The translations under genes and the position numbers were made by a program. A DNA stretch of 34,598 nt from Pseudomonadota bacterium (GTDB lineage Bacteria; Pseudomonadota; Gammaproteobacteria; Burkholderiales; Burkholderiaceae_C), in NCBI GenBank assembly GCA_019351955.1, contig JABBOE010000003.1, positions 1-34,598 on the forward strand, in the 5' to 3' direction. The notes under the pieces were generated by a model. The model saw only the letters and a program-made list of their open reading frames with translations, searched no databases and was not told the DNA's origin. Numbering within the stretch: the stretch's first letter is position 1; the number at the start of each line of letters is the position of its first letter. This document shows positions 8,318 through 17,025 of the stretch, one piece after another.

Positions 8318-9706
8318 CTAGGAACTTTCGCCCGGCCTGGTTTGCCGTGTGGCTGCCAGTGGATGCTCGACGCTTGCGGCCGAGCGCACCGCAAGGCGCG
8401 CCGCCGATCCAGCCGTAGCCAGCACCAGCTCTTGTCCGCCCTGCACCTCGCTGGCCTCATGCACGAGTGCGCCCCCCGCATGCCAGGCGAGGCAATAACC
8501 ACGCTGCAATGTCGCCGCGGGGTCAAGCAGGGTCAAACGCTCCCTCAATCCATCAAGCTTGCCTGCATCGCGGTGAATACGCTGCACGGTCGCCTGGCTG
8601 AGCCTTCGCTCGATCTCGGCGAACTCGAGCTGGCGCGTCGCCAAACCCCGCGCGGGAAGGCCCGCGAGTTGCCGCGACGCATGCTCCAGCGCCTGCATGC
8701 GCTGCGCCAGCGCAGCGCGCACGATGCTCTGCATGCGCGCCTGCACGTCGCGCAGGTGCAGCGCAGCAGCGTGCATCATGCGTTGCGGCGTGGGCAGTCG
8801 CAGTTGCAGCCGGTCCAGGGTCTGCTGCTCGCGTGCTAGCCGCCTTTGCCAGGCCTGCTGCAACGCACGCCCCTGGCTGGCGACAGCCTGGCGCAGGTCG
8901 GCCCAAGCCGGAGCACACAGTTCGGCTGCTGCCGTGGGCGTGGTTGCACGCCTGTCGGCCACAAAGTCGGCAATGGTGAAGTCGGTCTCATGACCCACTC
9001 CGCTGATCACCGGAATCGGGCTGGCTGCCAGCGCACGCGCCAGCGCCTCGTCATTGAAGGCCCAGAGGTCTTCCATCGCGCCGCCCCCGCGCACGATCAG
9101 CAGTACGTCCACTTCGCGCCGCATCCCAGCCGTCTGCACGGCCCGCGCGAGTTCCGGAGCAGCACCGGGTCCCTGAACTGAAGCCGGGTAAATGACCACA
9201 CGCACCTGCGGACTACGGCGCGCGAGCGTCGCCAGCACATCCTGCAAAGCGGCCGCCTGGGGCGAGGTCACAATGCCAACCACATTCGGGTGCGCTGGCA
9301 GCGCGCGTTTGCGCGCGGGATCGAACAACCCCTCGGCCTGCAACTTGCCCTTCAGGCGAAGAAACTGCTCCAGCAAGGCGCCCTGTCCTGCTGCACGCAA
9401 GGATTCAACCGTGAGTTGCAGATCGCCCCGAGGCTCATAAATGCCGACCGCCGCCTTCACCTCGACGCGCTGGCCGTCACGCACATCAAAATTCACCAAC
9501 GCCGCGCGCTGGCGAAACATCACACACTTCAGTTGCGCCGCCTCGTCGCGCAAAGAAAAATAGCAATGGCCGCTCGCTGCACGGGTGAAACCGCTGATCT
9601 CACCCTGCACGGTGACGACGCCGAAGCGCGCGAACAAGGTATCAGCAAGCGCCCGCGCCAAGCTGCTGACGCTCCACGCTTCGGCCTGGCCAAGCTCAAC
9701 GCGCAC
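8318..9706 (-). CDS. xseA: Exodeoxyribonuclease VII large subunit
   Basis: The 462-residue protein has the N-terminal OB-fold (VQGEISGFTRAASGHCYFSL, residues about 34-55), the catalytic middle domain with VGIVTSPQAAALQDVLATL, VLLIVRGGGAMEDLWAFNDE and ISGVGHETDFTIADFVADRR, and a C-terminal coiled coil rich in Gln, Arg, Leu and Ala that in the family binds several XseB small subunits. The complex cuts single-stranded DNA into short pieces in both directions. No xseB is present in the window. The start at 9706 is an ATG that gives the family N-terminus (WSVSSLARALADTLFARFG). Confidence 0.96.
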   Translation of the reverse strand: MRVELGQAEAWSVSSLARALADTLFARFGVVTVQGEISGFTRAASGHCYFSLRDEAAQLKCVMFRQRAALVNFDVRDGQRVEVKAAVGIYEPRGDLQLTVESLRAAGQGALLEQFLRLKGKLQAEGLFDPARKRALPAHPNVVGIVTSPQAAALQDVLATLARRSPQVRVVIYPASVQGPGAAPELARAVQTAGMRREVDVLLIVRGGGAMEDLWAFNDEALARALAASPIPVISGVGHETDFTIADFVADRRATTPTAAAELCAPAWADLRQAVASQGRALQQAWQRRLAREQQTLDRLQLRLPTPQRMMHAAALHLRDVQARMQSIVRAALAQRMQALEHASRQLAGLPARGLATRQLEFAEIERRLSQATVQRIHRDAGKLDGLRERLTLLDPAATLQRGYCLAWHAGGALVHEASEVQGGQELVLATAGSAARLAVRSAASVEHPLAATRQTRPGESS

Positions 9707-10112
9707 GATGAAAAACCGATTCGCGCTGGTGAGTCAATCGAAAATGTCCACATTTCGCCAGACTCGATGACACGGTGCAGCTCGGATGGCAGAAGTCGCG
9801 CAAAATCATTTTATATCGTTGATTTATCATGATTTTTTCGTGTTCAAAAAACAGTCACATTAATTCCAGGCCTTGGAATTCGGCCTTCTGGGGCACATCC
9901 CCCCGGGTTGCGCACATTGTTATCCACAATTTTCCGGGATAACTCGAAAGTCCCGACCCAAGCATGCAATCAGCCGCCAGCCAGCAGGCCTCGTGGCCCC
10001 CGCGTTTGTGCTGCGCAGCACAACATGGACTTCGCAAAGATGCCCTTGGCCTCGGTTTACCATGCAGGCGTCCAACCACCCTTTCACTTTCCCCGACGTT
10101 GAGGATCCCATC
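9707..10112. other. Divergent intergenic region between xseA and exbB
   Basis: This 400-base stretch holds no gene I can support. It contains an AT-rich patch at about 9805-9855, a likely promoter zone, a perfect interrupted palindrome AATTCCA-GGCCT-TGGAATT at 9862-9880, and a single DnaA-box match TTATCCACA at 9920-9928 that is also one arm of GTTATCC...GGATAAC. The palindrome is a plausible operator shared by both divergent genes. Confidence 0.45.
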
Positions 10113-10748
10113 TTGCTGAGCATCGTCGAAGCCGCAGGCTGGCCAATCTGGCCGCTGATTGCCTGTTCCATCACAGCACTGGCAATCATCCTTGAGCGCC
10201 TGTCCACATTGCGAACCGCCAGGGTCATCCCGCCCCGTCTCCTGGATGAAGCCATGGCGGTGTCTGCGTCCACTGTGCCCACGCCCGACACCATTGACAA
10301 GCTGGAGCTCAATTCTCCCTTGGGTGCAGTGCTGGCTGCGGGGTTTCGCGCCGTGCGCAGGCCGCACGCCAGCATGGAGAGCCTGCGCGAAGACATGGAG
10401 AACAGCGGACGGGCGGTCATGCATCGGCTCGCGCGCTACCTGAATGCTCTTGGTACGGTGGCCTCGGCGGCGCCCCTCCTTGGGCTGCTGGGCACCGTTG
10501 TGGGCCTCATTGAGATCTTCGGCTCGCAAACCGGAAGCAGCACCAATCCCACTTTGCTAGCCCATGGCATCTCCGTGGCGCTGTACAACACCGCCTTCGG
10601 CCTGATCATTGCCGTGCCGTCGTTGATGTTCTATCGCTATTTCCGGGGTCGCGTTGACGATTTCGGCATCGAACTCGAACAGGCAGCGAGGCGCTTGGCC
10701 ACGCACCTTCAGCCGCAAGTTGAAGGTGCTTCGCCTGCCCGCGCTTGA
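10113..10748 (+). CDS. exbB: MotA/TolQ/ExbB proton channel family protein
   Basis: The product is 211 residues from a TTG at 10113, which follows GAGG by 8 nt and gives the N-terminus LLSIVEAAGWPIWPLIACSI expected of short Burkholderiales ExbB proteins. An ATG at 10062 in the same frame would add 17 residues but has no ribosome-binding site, so I prefer TTG. Three membrane segments are visible: about residues 9-26, then about 118-140 (ALGTVASAAPLLGLLGTVVG, the core proton-channel motif) and about 155-175 (ISVALYNTAFGLIIAVPSLM). With ExbD it couples proton flow to TonB-dependent transport or Tol-like envelope work. exbD follows after 18 nt. No tonB is seen. Confidence 0.9.
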   Translation: MLSIVEAAGWPIWPLIACSITALAIILERLSTLRTARVIPPRLLDEAMAVSASTVPTPDTIDKLELNSPLGAVLAAGFRAVRRPHASMESLREDMENSGRAVMHRLARYLNALGTVASAAPLLGLLGTVVGLIEIFGSQTGSSTNPTLLAHGISVALYNTAFGLIIAVPSLMFYRYFRGRVDDFGIELEQAARRLATHLQPQVEGASPARA

Positions 10749-10766
10749 TCCTTCCGTGACCGCACG

Positions 10767-11186
10767 ATGAATTTCCAGCGCCCCCGCCCCGACGATCCGG
10801 AAATCAACCTCATTCCATTGATCGACGTGTTGTTGGTGATCCTGATTTTTCTGATGATCACCACCACATATTCGAAGTACACCGAACTGAAAATCAACCT
10901 GCCGACCGCTGACGCGCCGAAGGCCCAACCGTACACGCATGAGGTTGTTGTCGGCGTGGCCGCCGATGGCACGTATGCGGTCAACGGGCGCATCCTTCCC
11001 ACGCGCAGCGTGAATGACATCGTGACCGCACTGACCCAGGCGGCCAAAGGCAATGCGAACACGATGGTGGTGATCAGCGCCGATGCGCAAAGCACGCAGC
11101 AGTCGGTGATCAACGTGCTGGAAGCTGCACGCCTTGCTGGACTGAGTCAACTGACCTTCGCCACGCAACGCGCATCCGGCTCGTGA
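10767..11186 (+). CDS. exbD: Biopolymer transport protein ExbD/TolR
   Basis: The 139-residue protein has one N-terminal membrane helix, INLIPLIDVLLVILIFLMIT (residues about 14-33), carrying the conserved Asp that moves protons, and a periplasmic domain with VVVGVAADGTYAVNGR and VVISADAQSTQQSVINVLEA. It partners the ExbB encoded 18 nt upstream. Its stop overlaps the lpxK GTG start by 4 nt (GTGA), so the two are probably translationally coupled; the same order with lpxK and kdsB is common in Burkholderiales, linking this pair with outer-membrane upkeep. Confidence 0.95.
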   Translation: MNFQRPRPDDPEINLIPLIDVLLVILIFLMITTTYSKYTELKINLPTADAPKAQPYTHEVVVGVAADGTYAVNGRILPTRSVNDIVTALTQAAKGNANTMVVISADAQSTQQSVINVLEAARLAGLSQLTFATQRASGS

Positions 11187-12286
11187 AATCCGCCACCGGT
11201 TTGCCGGATCCCGCACCGCATCGTGCTGCCCTCCAAAGTCAGCACAGCAGTGCCGGCTGGCCAGCCTGGTGGATGCGCCGGTCTTTACCCGCCATTGCGC
11301 TGCTGCCGCTGGCGGGCGTGTTTGGCTTGCTGGCCGCGGTGCGGCGGTTGGCTTACCGGCAGGGGTGGTTGCCGCACTGGCGCGCATCGATTCCAGTGAT
11401 CGTGGTGGGCAATGTCACCGTGGGCGGCACGGGCAAGACTCCGCTCGTTCTGGCGATCGCCCGCAGCCTGCGCGTAGCGGGCTGGAAGCCTGGCATCGTG
11501 TCACGCGGTCACGGCCGCAGCAAGCATGCGCCGGACCCGCTGGACGTGCTGCCCAACGGGGATGCACGGCAGAGCGGGGACGAGCCGCTGCTGCTGGCGC
11601 GCCTGTCGGAATGTCCGGTCTGGGTCGGCCGCAATCGACCGCGTGCCGCACAGGCCTTGCTGCAAGCGAATCCCCAGGTCGATGTCTTGCTGAGCGACGA
11701 TGGCCTGCAACACTTGGGGCTCGCGCGGGATTTGGAGCTCGTTGTGACTGACGCGCGTGGGGCCGGCAATGGCTGGCTGTTGCCGGCCGGTCCCTTGCGC
11801 GAAAACTGGAATCGACCGCGTGCTGCGACCCTGGGGCCGCCCGACGTGCTGCTGCGTGTGCGCTCCGCCGCACCGCGATTTGCGATCGGCCGGCACCTTG
11901 GTGCCGTACGCAATCTCCGAAGTGGCGAGTACCTCACGCTCGACGCATTCCTCCATCGTTTCGGCGAACTTGGCGTAGCCGCCGCAGCCGGCATTGGAAA
12001 TCCTGAGCAGTTTTTTGCCATGCTCCGCCAGGCAGGGGTGCATCTGACCGCCACGCTGGCTCTGCCCGATCATCACCGCTACGAACGCGATCCCTTTGCG
12101 GCGATGACCGCCGCAGCGATTCTCATGACGGAAAAGGACGCCCTAAAATGCAACGCTTCAGTCATGCCGCTCGAGCGCCTGTGGGCCATCGGACTGGAAC
12201 TTGACATCGACCCCGCATTCTTCCCCTGGCTGCAAGCGCAATTGCGTGCGCGTACGGAACGCCCCCATGGACTCACGTCTGCTTGA
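11183..12286 (+). CDS. lpxK: Tetraacyldisaccharide 4'-kinase
   Basis: The 367-residue protein starts at a GTG overlapping the exbD stop. It has an N-terminal membrane-associated helix (LPAIALLPLAGVFGLLAAVR, residues about 35-54) and the Walker A motif VTVGGTGKTPLV with GGTGKT at 81-86. Further marks are VSRGHGRS, DEPLLLARL, DVLLSDDGLQHLGLARDLEL and LPAGPLREN. LpxK phosphorylates the lipid A precursor disaccharide-1-phosphate at the 4' position on the inner face of the inner membrane. It overlaps the following Trm112-like gene by 20 nt and belongs to a lipopolysaccharide block with kdsB. Confidence 0.95.
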   Translation: MKSATGLPDPAPHRAALQSQHSSAGWPAWWMRRSLPAIALLPLAGVFGLLAAVRRLAYRQGWLPHWRASIPVIVVGNVTVGGTGKTPLVLAIARSLRVAGWKPGIVSRGHGRSKHAPDPLDVLPNGDARQSGDEPLLLARLSECPVWVGRNRPRAAQALLQANPQVDVLLSDDGLQHLGLARDLELVVTDARGAGNGWLLPAGPLRENWNRPRAATLGPPDVLLRVRSAAPRFAIGRHLGAVRNLRSGEYLTLDAFLHRFGELGVAAAAGIGNPEQFFAMLRQAGVHLTATLALPDHHRYERDPFAAMTAAAILMTEKDALKCNASVMPLERLWAIGLELDIDPAFFPWLQAQLRARTERPHGLTSA

Positions 12287-12491
12287 CCTGCTGGTTTGCC
12301 CGATTTGCAAGGGCCCGCTCGATTACGAGCGCGCTGCGCAGGAACTCGTTTGCCCGCGCGACCGAGTTGCCTTTCCGATTCGCGATGGAATTCCTGTCAT
12401 GTTGGTGGAACAGGCACGCGACATGGACGCCCGAGCTGAAGTCCCGCCTGGCGATGCGCCAACACTTACGGCCGGCGGCACGGAACCCTGA
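12267..12491 (+). CDS. Trm112 family small zinc-ribbon-like protein
   Basis: The 74-residue protein reads [20 protein letters not shown] then [20 protein letters not shown], the standard pattern of bacterial Trm112-like (YcaR) proteins, with Cys pairs CPxC near residue 11 and a later Cys. I chose the ATG at 12267 inside the end of lpxK because it matches the family N-terminus. In eukaryotes Trm112 activates methyltransferases; the bacterial role is not established. The lpxK-this gene-kdsB order is widespread in proteobacteria and the three genes overlap or nearly touch. Confidence 0.93.
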   Translation: MDSRLLDLLVCPICKGPLDYERAAQELVCPRDRVAFPIRDGIPVMLVEQARDMDARAEVPPGDAPTLTAGGTEP

Positions 12492-12493
12492 AG

Positions 12494-13297
12494 GTGACAG
12501 GCTTCACCGTTCTGATCCCTGCCCGCCGCGCCTCCACCCGCCTTCCCGACAAGCCGCTGGCTGACATTGCGGGCCTGCCCATGGTGGTCCACGTGGCTCG
12601 CCGGGCTGCGCAAAGCGGTGCCCGGCTGGTAGCGGTGGCCACCGACGACGCCGACATTGCCCATGCCTGCGCCGATCACGGGGTGCAGGCACTCCTCACG
12701 AGCGCCGAACATGCCAGTGGCACCGACCGCATTGCCGAAGCTGCCGCTGGCCTCGCCCTGCCCGAGTCGGAGGTGGTGATCAACGTGCAAGGCGATGAGC
12801 CGCTGATCGACCCCGCGCTGATTCGCGCATGTGCGCAAGCCCTTGCCAATGACCTGCAGGCCGACATCGCCACCGCTGCGCACCCGATCACCGACATCGC
12901 CGAAGTGCTCAATCCGAACGTGGTGAAGGTGGTGCTCGATGCGAGGCACTACGCTTTGCTGTTCTCCCGCGCACCCATCCCCTGGCGGCGTGATGCCTTC
13001 GCGCGGCTGAGCCCGGCTGGCACCCCTGGCGCAGCTGTGAGCCTACCCTCCACGATTTCAGCGCTGCCCTTCTTGCGTCATGTTGGCCTCTACGCCTACC
13101 GGGCTGCGACCCTCAAGCGATTCACTCAACTGCCATCGTGCCCACTGGAGCAGGACGAAGCCCTGGAGCAGCTGCGCGCGCTCTGGCATGGGTGGCGCAT
13201 CGCCGTACTGACGCTAGAGACGCCGCCCGCTTCGGGGGTCGATACACCTGAGGATCTGACGCGGGTGCGGCGACTGCTTGGGCACCCGGATCCCTAG
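12494..13297 (+). CDS. kdsB: CMP-KDO synthetase (3-deoxy-manno-octulosonate cytidylyltransferase)
   Basis: The 267-residue protein starts at GTG 12494, two bases after the Trm112-like stop. Diagnostic motifs are [20 protein letters not shown] (CTP-binding, residues about 4-23), [35 protein letters not shown] with the metal Asp, and [15 protein letters not shown]. It activates KDO with CTP in the cytoplasm for transfer to lipid A. A 10-15 residue insert after [15 protein letters not shown] (about residues 170-190) varies within the family. The gene ends the operon and is followed by a terminator. Confidence 0.95.
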   Translation: MTGFTVLIPARRASTRLPDKPLADIAGLPMVVHVARRAAQSGARLVAVATDDADIAHACADHGVQALLTSAEHASGTDRIAEAAAGLALPESEVVINVQGDEPLIDPALIRACAQALANDLQADIATAAHPITDIAEVLNPNVVKVVLDARHYALLFSRAPIPWRRDAFARLSPAGTPGAAVSLPSTISALPFLRHVGLYAYRAATLKRFTQLPSCPLEQDEALEQLRALWHGWRIAVLTLETPPASGVDTPEDLTRVRRLLGHPDP

Positions 13298-13312
13298 CGC
13301 CCGGGCGCGATG

Positions 13313-13334
13313 CGCCCCGATTGCCGGGGCGTTT
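13313..13334 (+). terminator. Rho-independent terminator after kdsB
   Basis: CGCCCCG (13313-13319) pairs perfectly with CGGGGCG (13325-13331) around ATTGC, followed by TTT. The short T run makes it moderate. It separates the exbB-kdsB operon from adk. Confidence 0.6.
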
Positions 13335-13383
13335 GCGGGCGGGCTCAGGAGCGTTTGTCAGGCCGATGGCGGAGTGCCCGTGC

Positions 13384-13389
13384 TATTCT
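13384..13389 (+). promoter_or_regulatory. Possible extended -10 promoter of adk
   Basis: TGCTATTCT contains TATTCT preceded by TG, an extended -10 pattern, 50 nt before the adk start. No good -35 box lies at the usual distance, so this is tentative. Confidence 0.35.
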
Positions 13390-13391
13390 GA

Positions 13392-14093
<702 letters not shown>

Positions 14094-14125
14094 ATCACGA
14101 ATCACGCCTCGATCCGGAGCACTGT

Positions 14126-14884
14126 ATGCAAATCGCGCCCCACGTTTTCATCGTCACCGGCGCCGCCTCGGGCCTCGGAGCGGCCACTGCACGACGCCTG
14201 AGCGCAGCCGGCGCTCACGTCGTCCTGGCCGACGTTCAGGATGACGCGGGCCAGGCCCTCGCGAAAGAACTGGGCGGCCGCTTCGTGCATTGTGACGTCA
14301 CGCGCGAAGCCGACGCCATGCTGGCCGTCGCCCAAGCGCAAGATCTGGGGACGCTGCGCGGCTTGATCAACTGCGCTGGCGTGGGACCCGCATCGCGCAC
14401 GTTGGGCAAAGACGGCCCTCATGCGCTTGAAGCTTTCGCGCGGACGATCAATATCAACCTAGTTGGCAGCTTCAACATGGCGCGACTGGCCGCCGCTGCC
14501 ATAGCCGCGCAGGAGCCGCTGGCCGACGGAGAGCGCGGGATCATCATCCACACCGCCTCGGTTGCTGCCTACGACGGCCAGATCGGCCAGACGGCGTATG
14601 CAGCGTCCAAGGCCGGGCTGGTTGGAATGACACTGCCCATGGCCCGCGACTTGGCCCGGGACGGCATCCGCGTCATGACGATCGCCCCAGGTATTTTTGA
14701 GACACCCATGCTCATGGGCATGCCCGAGTCGGTGCGCACCGCGCTTGGCGCCGCCGTGCCATTCCCTTCCCGCCTTGGCCGCCCCGATGAATACGCCATG
14801 CTGGTTGAGGCGATCGTCACCAACCCCATGCTCAATGGGGAAACGATCCGGCTGGACGGTGCCATCCGCATGCCGCCGAAATAG
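14126..14884 (+). CDS. Short-chain dehydrogenase, 3-hydroxyacyl-CoA dehydrogenase type II-like
   Basis: The 252-residue protein has the classical SDR layout: [17 protein letters not shown] (cofactor loop, residues about 9-25), LADVQDD with an Asp that favours [12 protein letters not shown], the catalytic Ser in [13 protein letters not shown], and YAASKAG with Tyr and Lys. The [15 protein letters not shown] and [13 protein letters not shown] segments resemble the HSD17B10/FadB2 group that oxidises 3-hydroxyacyl-CoA, so a beta-oxidation role is likely but the substrate is inferred. It follows adk by 32 nt and precedes dnaG by 50 nt. Confidence 0.88.
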   Translation: MQIAPHVFIVTGAASGLGAATARRLSAAGAHVVLADVQDDAGQALAKELGGRFVHCDVTREADAMLAVAQAQDLGTLRGLINCAGVGPASRTLGKDGPHALEAFARTININLVGSFNMARLAAAAIAAQEPLADGERGIIIHTASVAAYDGQIGQTAYAASKAGLVGMTLPMARDLARDGIRVMTIAPGIFETPMLMGMPESVRTALGAAVPFPSRLGRPDEYAMLVEAIVTNPMLNGETIRLDGAIRMPPK

Positions 14885-14934
14885 GGACTACACAGGCGCT
14901 GCGCCGCAATGCGGCGTGCCATCAGCCATAGGCC

Positions 14935-16809
14935 ATGTCCCTGATTCCTCAAGAATTCATCCAGGAGCTCCTCGGCCGCACGGATATCGTCGACGTCGTC
15001 GGGCGCTCGGTCCAGTTGAAGAAGGCCGGGACCAACTACAAGGGGCTGTGCCCCTTTCACGCCGAAAAGTCCCCATCCTTCACGGTCAGCCCAACCAAGC
15101 AGTTCTATCACTGCTTTGGCTGCGGTGCGCACGGGACCGCCGTGGGCTTCCTCATGGATCACTTGGCGTTGAGTTTTCCCGATGCGGTGCGCGAACTGGC
15201 CTCGCAAGCGGGGATGACCGTTCCGGAGACACCGCAAGACCCGCGGCAGGCGCAGCAGACACGCGAGCAGCGCAGCCTCAAGCTCAACCTGCGGGAGGTG
15301 CTCGAGCAGGCCAATCAGTTCTACCGCGACCAGTTGCGCGCCACACCGCGGGCTGTGGCCTACTTGAAAGGGCGAGGGCTGAGCGGCAAAATTGCCGGTC
15401 AATTTGGCTTGGGCTACGCGCCTGATGACTGGCAGGGCCTGGCGCGCGTGTTTCCCAGTTATGACGCTGACACCCTGATCCAGGCCGGATTGGTAGTGGC
15501 GCGCGACCCGCAGGGCGAGACCCTCGAGCCCGGCGCGCTAGAGGAGCGAACCGTGGCGCGCCGGTATGACCGCCTGCGCGACCGCATTACCTTCCCCATC
15601 CGCAACGCGCAAGGCGAGCTCATCGGCTTTGGCGGGCGCATCCTGGACCGTGGCGAGCCCAAATATCTCAACTCTCCCGAAACTCCACTTTTCCACAAAG
15701 GTGAGGAGCTGTATGGTCTATTTGAGGGGCGCGGGGCCATTCAACGTCAGGGGTATGTGCTGGTGGTCGAGGGTTATTTGGACGTCATTGCCTTGGCCCA
15801 GCACGGGGTTGGCAACGCTGTGGCCACGCTCGGAACCGCCTGCACCACCGAGCATGTCAGAAAGCTGTTCCGACATTGCGGCCAGATCGTCTTCAGCTTT
15901 GATGGAGACGCAGCAGGCCAAAAGGCTGCCGCGCGGGCCTTGGAAACAGCGTTGCCAACACTGGGCGATGAACGCTCGGTGAAATTCCTGTTCCTTCCCC
16001 CTGAGCATGACCCGGATACGTTTGTGCGCACGTTTGGTGCCGACGCGTTCGAACGCGAAGTCGGACGTGCGCAGCCACTCTCCGTTTTCCTTCTCGACAC
16101 TTTGGCGGACGGACTGGCGCTAGCCACTGCCGAGGGTAGAGCCCAAGCCATCGCCCGCGCCCGACCGCTTATCGCCTTGCTGCCTGATTCGACCCTCAAA
16201 TCGCAAATCGTGGGCGAATTTGCCAAGCGCCTGCAGACGCCGTTGACGGAGCTGCGACAGGCACTCGCACTGCCGGGGGGGCGCCATGCGAGCGTGCCCG
16301 CGGGACCTGCGCTCCCCAGCCAAGGCCGAGCGAGAGGCGGAGCCACGCGTGCCACGCGTGCCGCGCGCTTGTCGGGCCTGCGTACTGACCACACGCGCAC
16401 GGCGATGCGCATTCTGCTCACACATCCGGGTCTGTGGGCCAGTCTCAGCGCATCGCAGCATGAGCTTCTAATGCAGGATGGCAGTTCCACGCGGCAGCTG
16501 GCGAACTGGCTTGAAGCCAGGCTGGACGCTTTTCCCGATATCAGCGCGTCGGCCTTGTGGGAGGGCCTGCGCGTGGACGGCCTGTTGGAGGCTGCGCAGG
16601 CCCTGGGCTCGGGCGACTTGCTCGACATGGAGGCTGATGACTTGCAGCAAGACTTGTTTGGCGCAATCTTCAGTATCGAACTGGCCTGGGTCAAACAGCG
16701 ACAGCAGGAACTTACGCACACGGGTTTGATCGATGAACAGGCGAAGCTCGAATATTTGAGTCTGTCGTCCCGGCTCGTCGAACTCAGTCAGAAACTTCCC
16801 CGCCTCTGA
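14935..16809 (+). CDS. dnaG: DNA primase
   Basis: The 624-residue protein begins with the zinc-binding domain: Cys39 and His42 in GLCPFHAEKSP, Cys60 and Cys63 in FYHCFGCGAHG. The RNA polymerase core follows, with FGGRILDRGEPKYLNSPETP, the Toprim Glu in VLVVEGYLDVIALAQHG and VFSFDGDAAGQKAA. A Gly/Ala/Arg-rich linker (about residues 445-485), partly built from a 9-bp tandem GCCACGCGT at the DNA level, leads to the C-terminal DnaB-binding helical domain. It makes RNA primers on the lagging strand. It lies upstream of rpoD, as in the classical macromolecular synthesis operon, but rpsU is not the upstream neighbour here. Confidence 0.96.
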   Translation: MSLIPQEFIQELLGRTDIVDVVGRSVQLKKAGTNYKGLCPFHAEKSPSFTVSPTKQFYHCFGCGAHGTAVGFLMDHLALSFPDAVRELASQAGMTVPETPQDPRQAQQTREQRSLKLNLREVLEQANQFYRDQLRATPRAVAYLKGRGLSGKIAGQFGLGYAPDDWQGLARVFPSYDADTLIQAGLVVARDPQGETLEPGALEERTVARRYDRLRDRITFPIRNAQGELIGFGGRILDRGEPKYLNSPETPLFHKGEELYGLFEGRGAIQRQGYVLVVEGYLDVIALAQHGVGNAVATLGTACTTEHVRKLFRHCGQIVFSFDGDAAGQKAAARALETALPTLGDERSVKFLFLPPEHDPDTFVRTFGADAFEREVGRAQPLSVFLLDTLADGLALATAEGRAQAIARARPLIALLPDSTLKSQIVGEFAKRLQTPLTELRQALALPGGRHASVPAGPALPSQGRARGGATRATRAARLSGLRTDHTRTAMRILLTHPGLWASLSASQHELLMQDGSSTRQLANWLEARLDAFPDISASALWEGLRVDGLLEAAQALGSGDLLDMEADDLQQDLFGAIFSIELAWVKQRQQELTHTGLIDEQAKLEYLSLSSRLVELSQKLPRL

Positions 16810-16866
16810 TCCAAGCGGCGACACGACCGGCGCCGCCGGCAGTGCGAAAAGATACTGTCGCTGGGC

Positions 16867-16893
16867 TTGATTTTTGACCCGTCGGGCTATAAT
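16867..16893 (+). promoter_or_regulatory. rpoD: Likely sigma-70 promoter of rpoD
   Basis: A perfect -10 box TATAAT (16888-16893) lies 15 nt after TTGATT (16867-16872), about 130 nt before the rpoD start. The spacer is short by two, but the -10 and AT-rich downstream stretch are convincing. It implies rpoD can be transcribed apart from dnaG. Confidence 0.6.
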
Positions 16894-17025
16894 TAAATGT
16901 TTTCCCGCAAAAAATCGCTTAAAGCGCAGCGCGACGCGCTTCGGTGATATGCCGGCGGCGGCCAAGGGCAGGGTTTGCTGCTGCAGTCCAGACGGCGGGC
17001 GATGATTTCTACGAGGAGCTTCAAC

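Noticed and set aside
9920-9928. Replication origin suggested by a DnaA box
   Set aside because: Only one box is visible. There is no cluster, no dnaA or dnaN, and no clear unwinding element arrangement.
16344-16364. 9-bp tandem GCCACGCGT within dnaG as a regulatory repeat
   Set aside because: It lies in the coding sequence for the flexible linker and is explained by low-complexity Ala-Thr-Arg codons.
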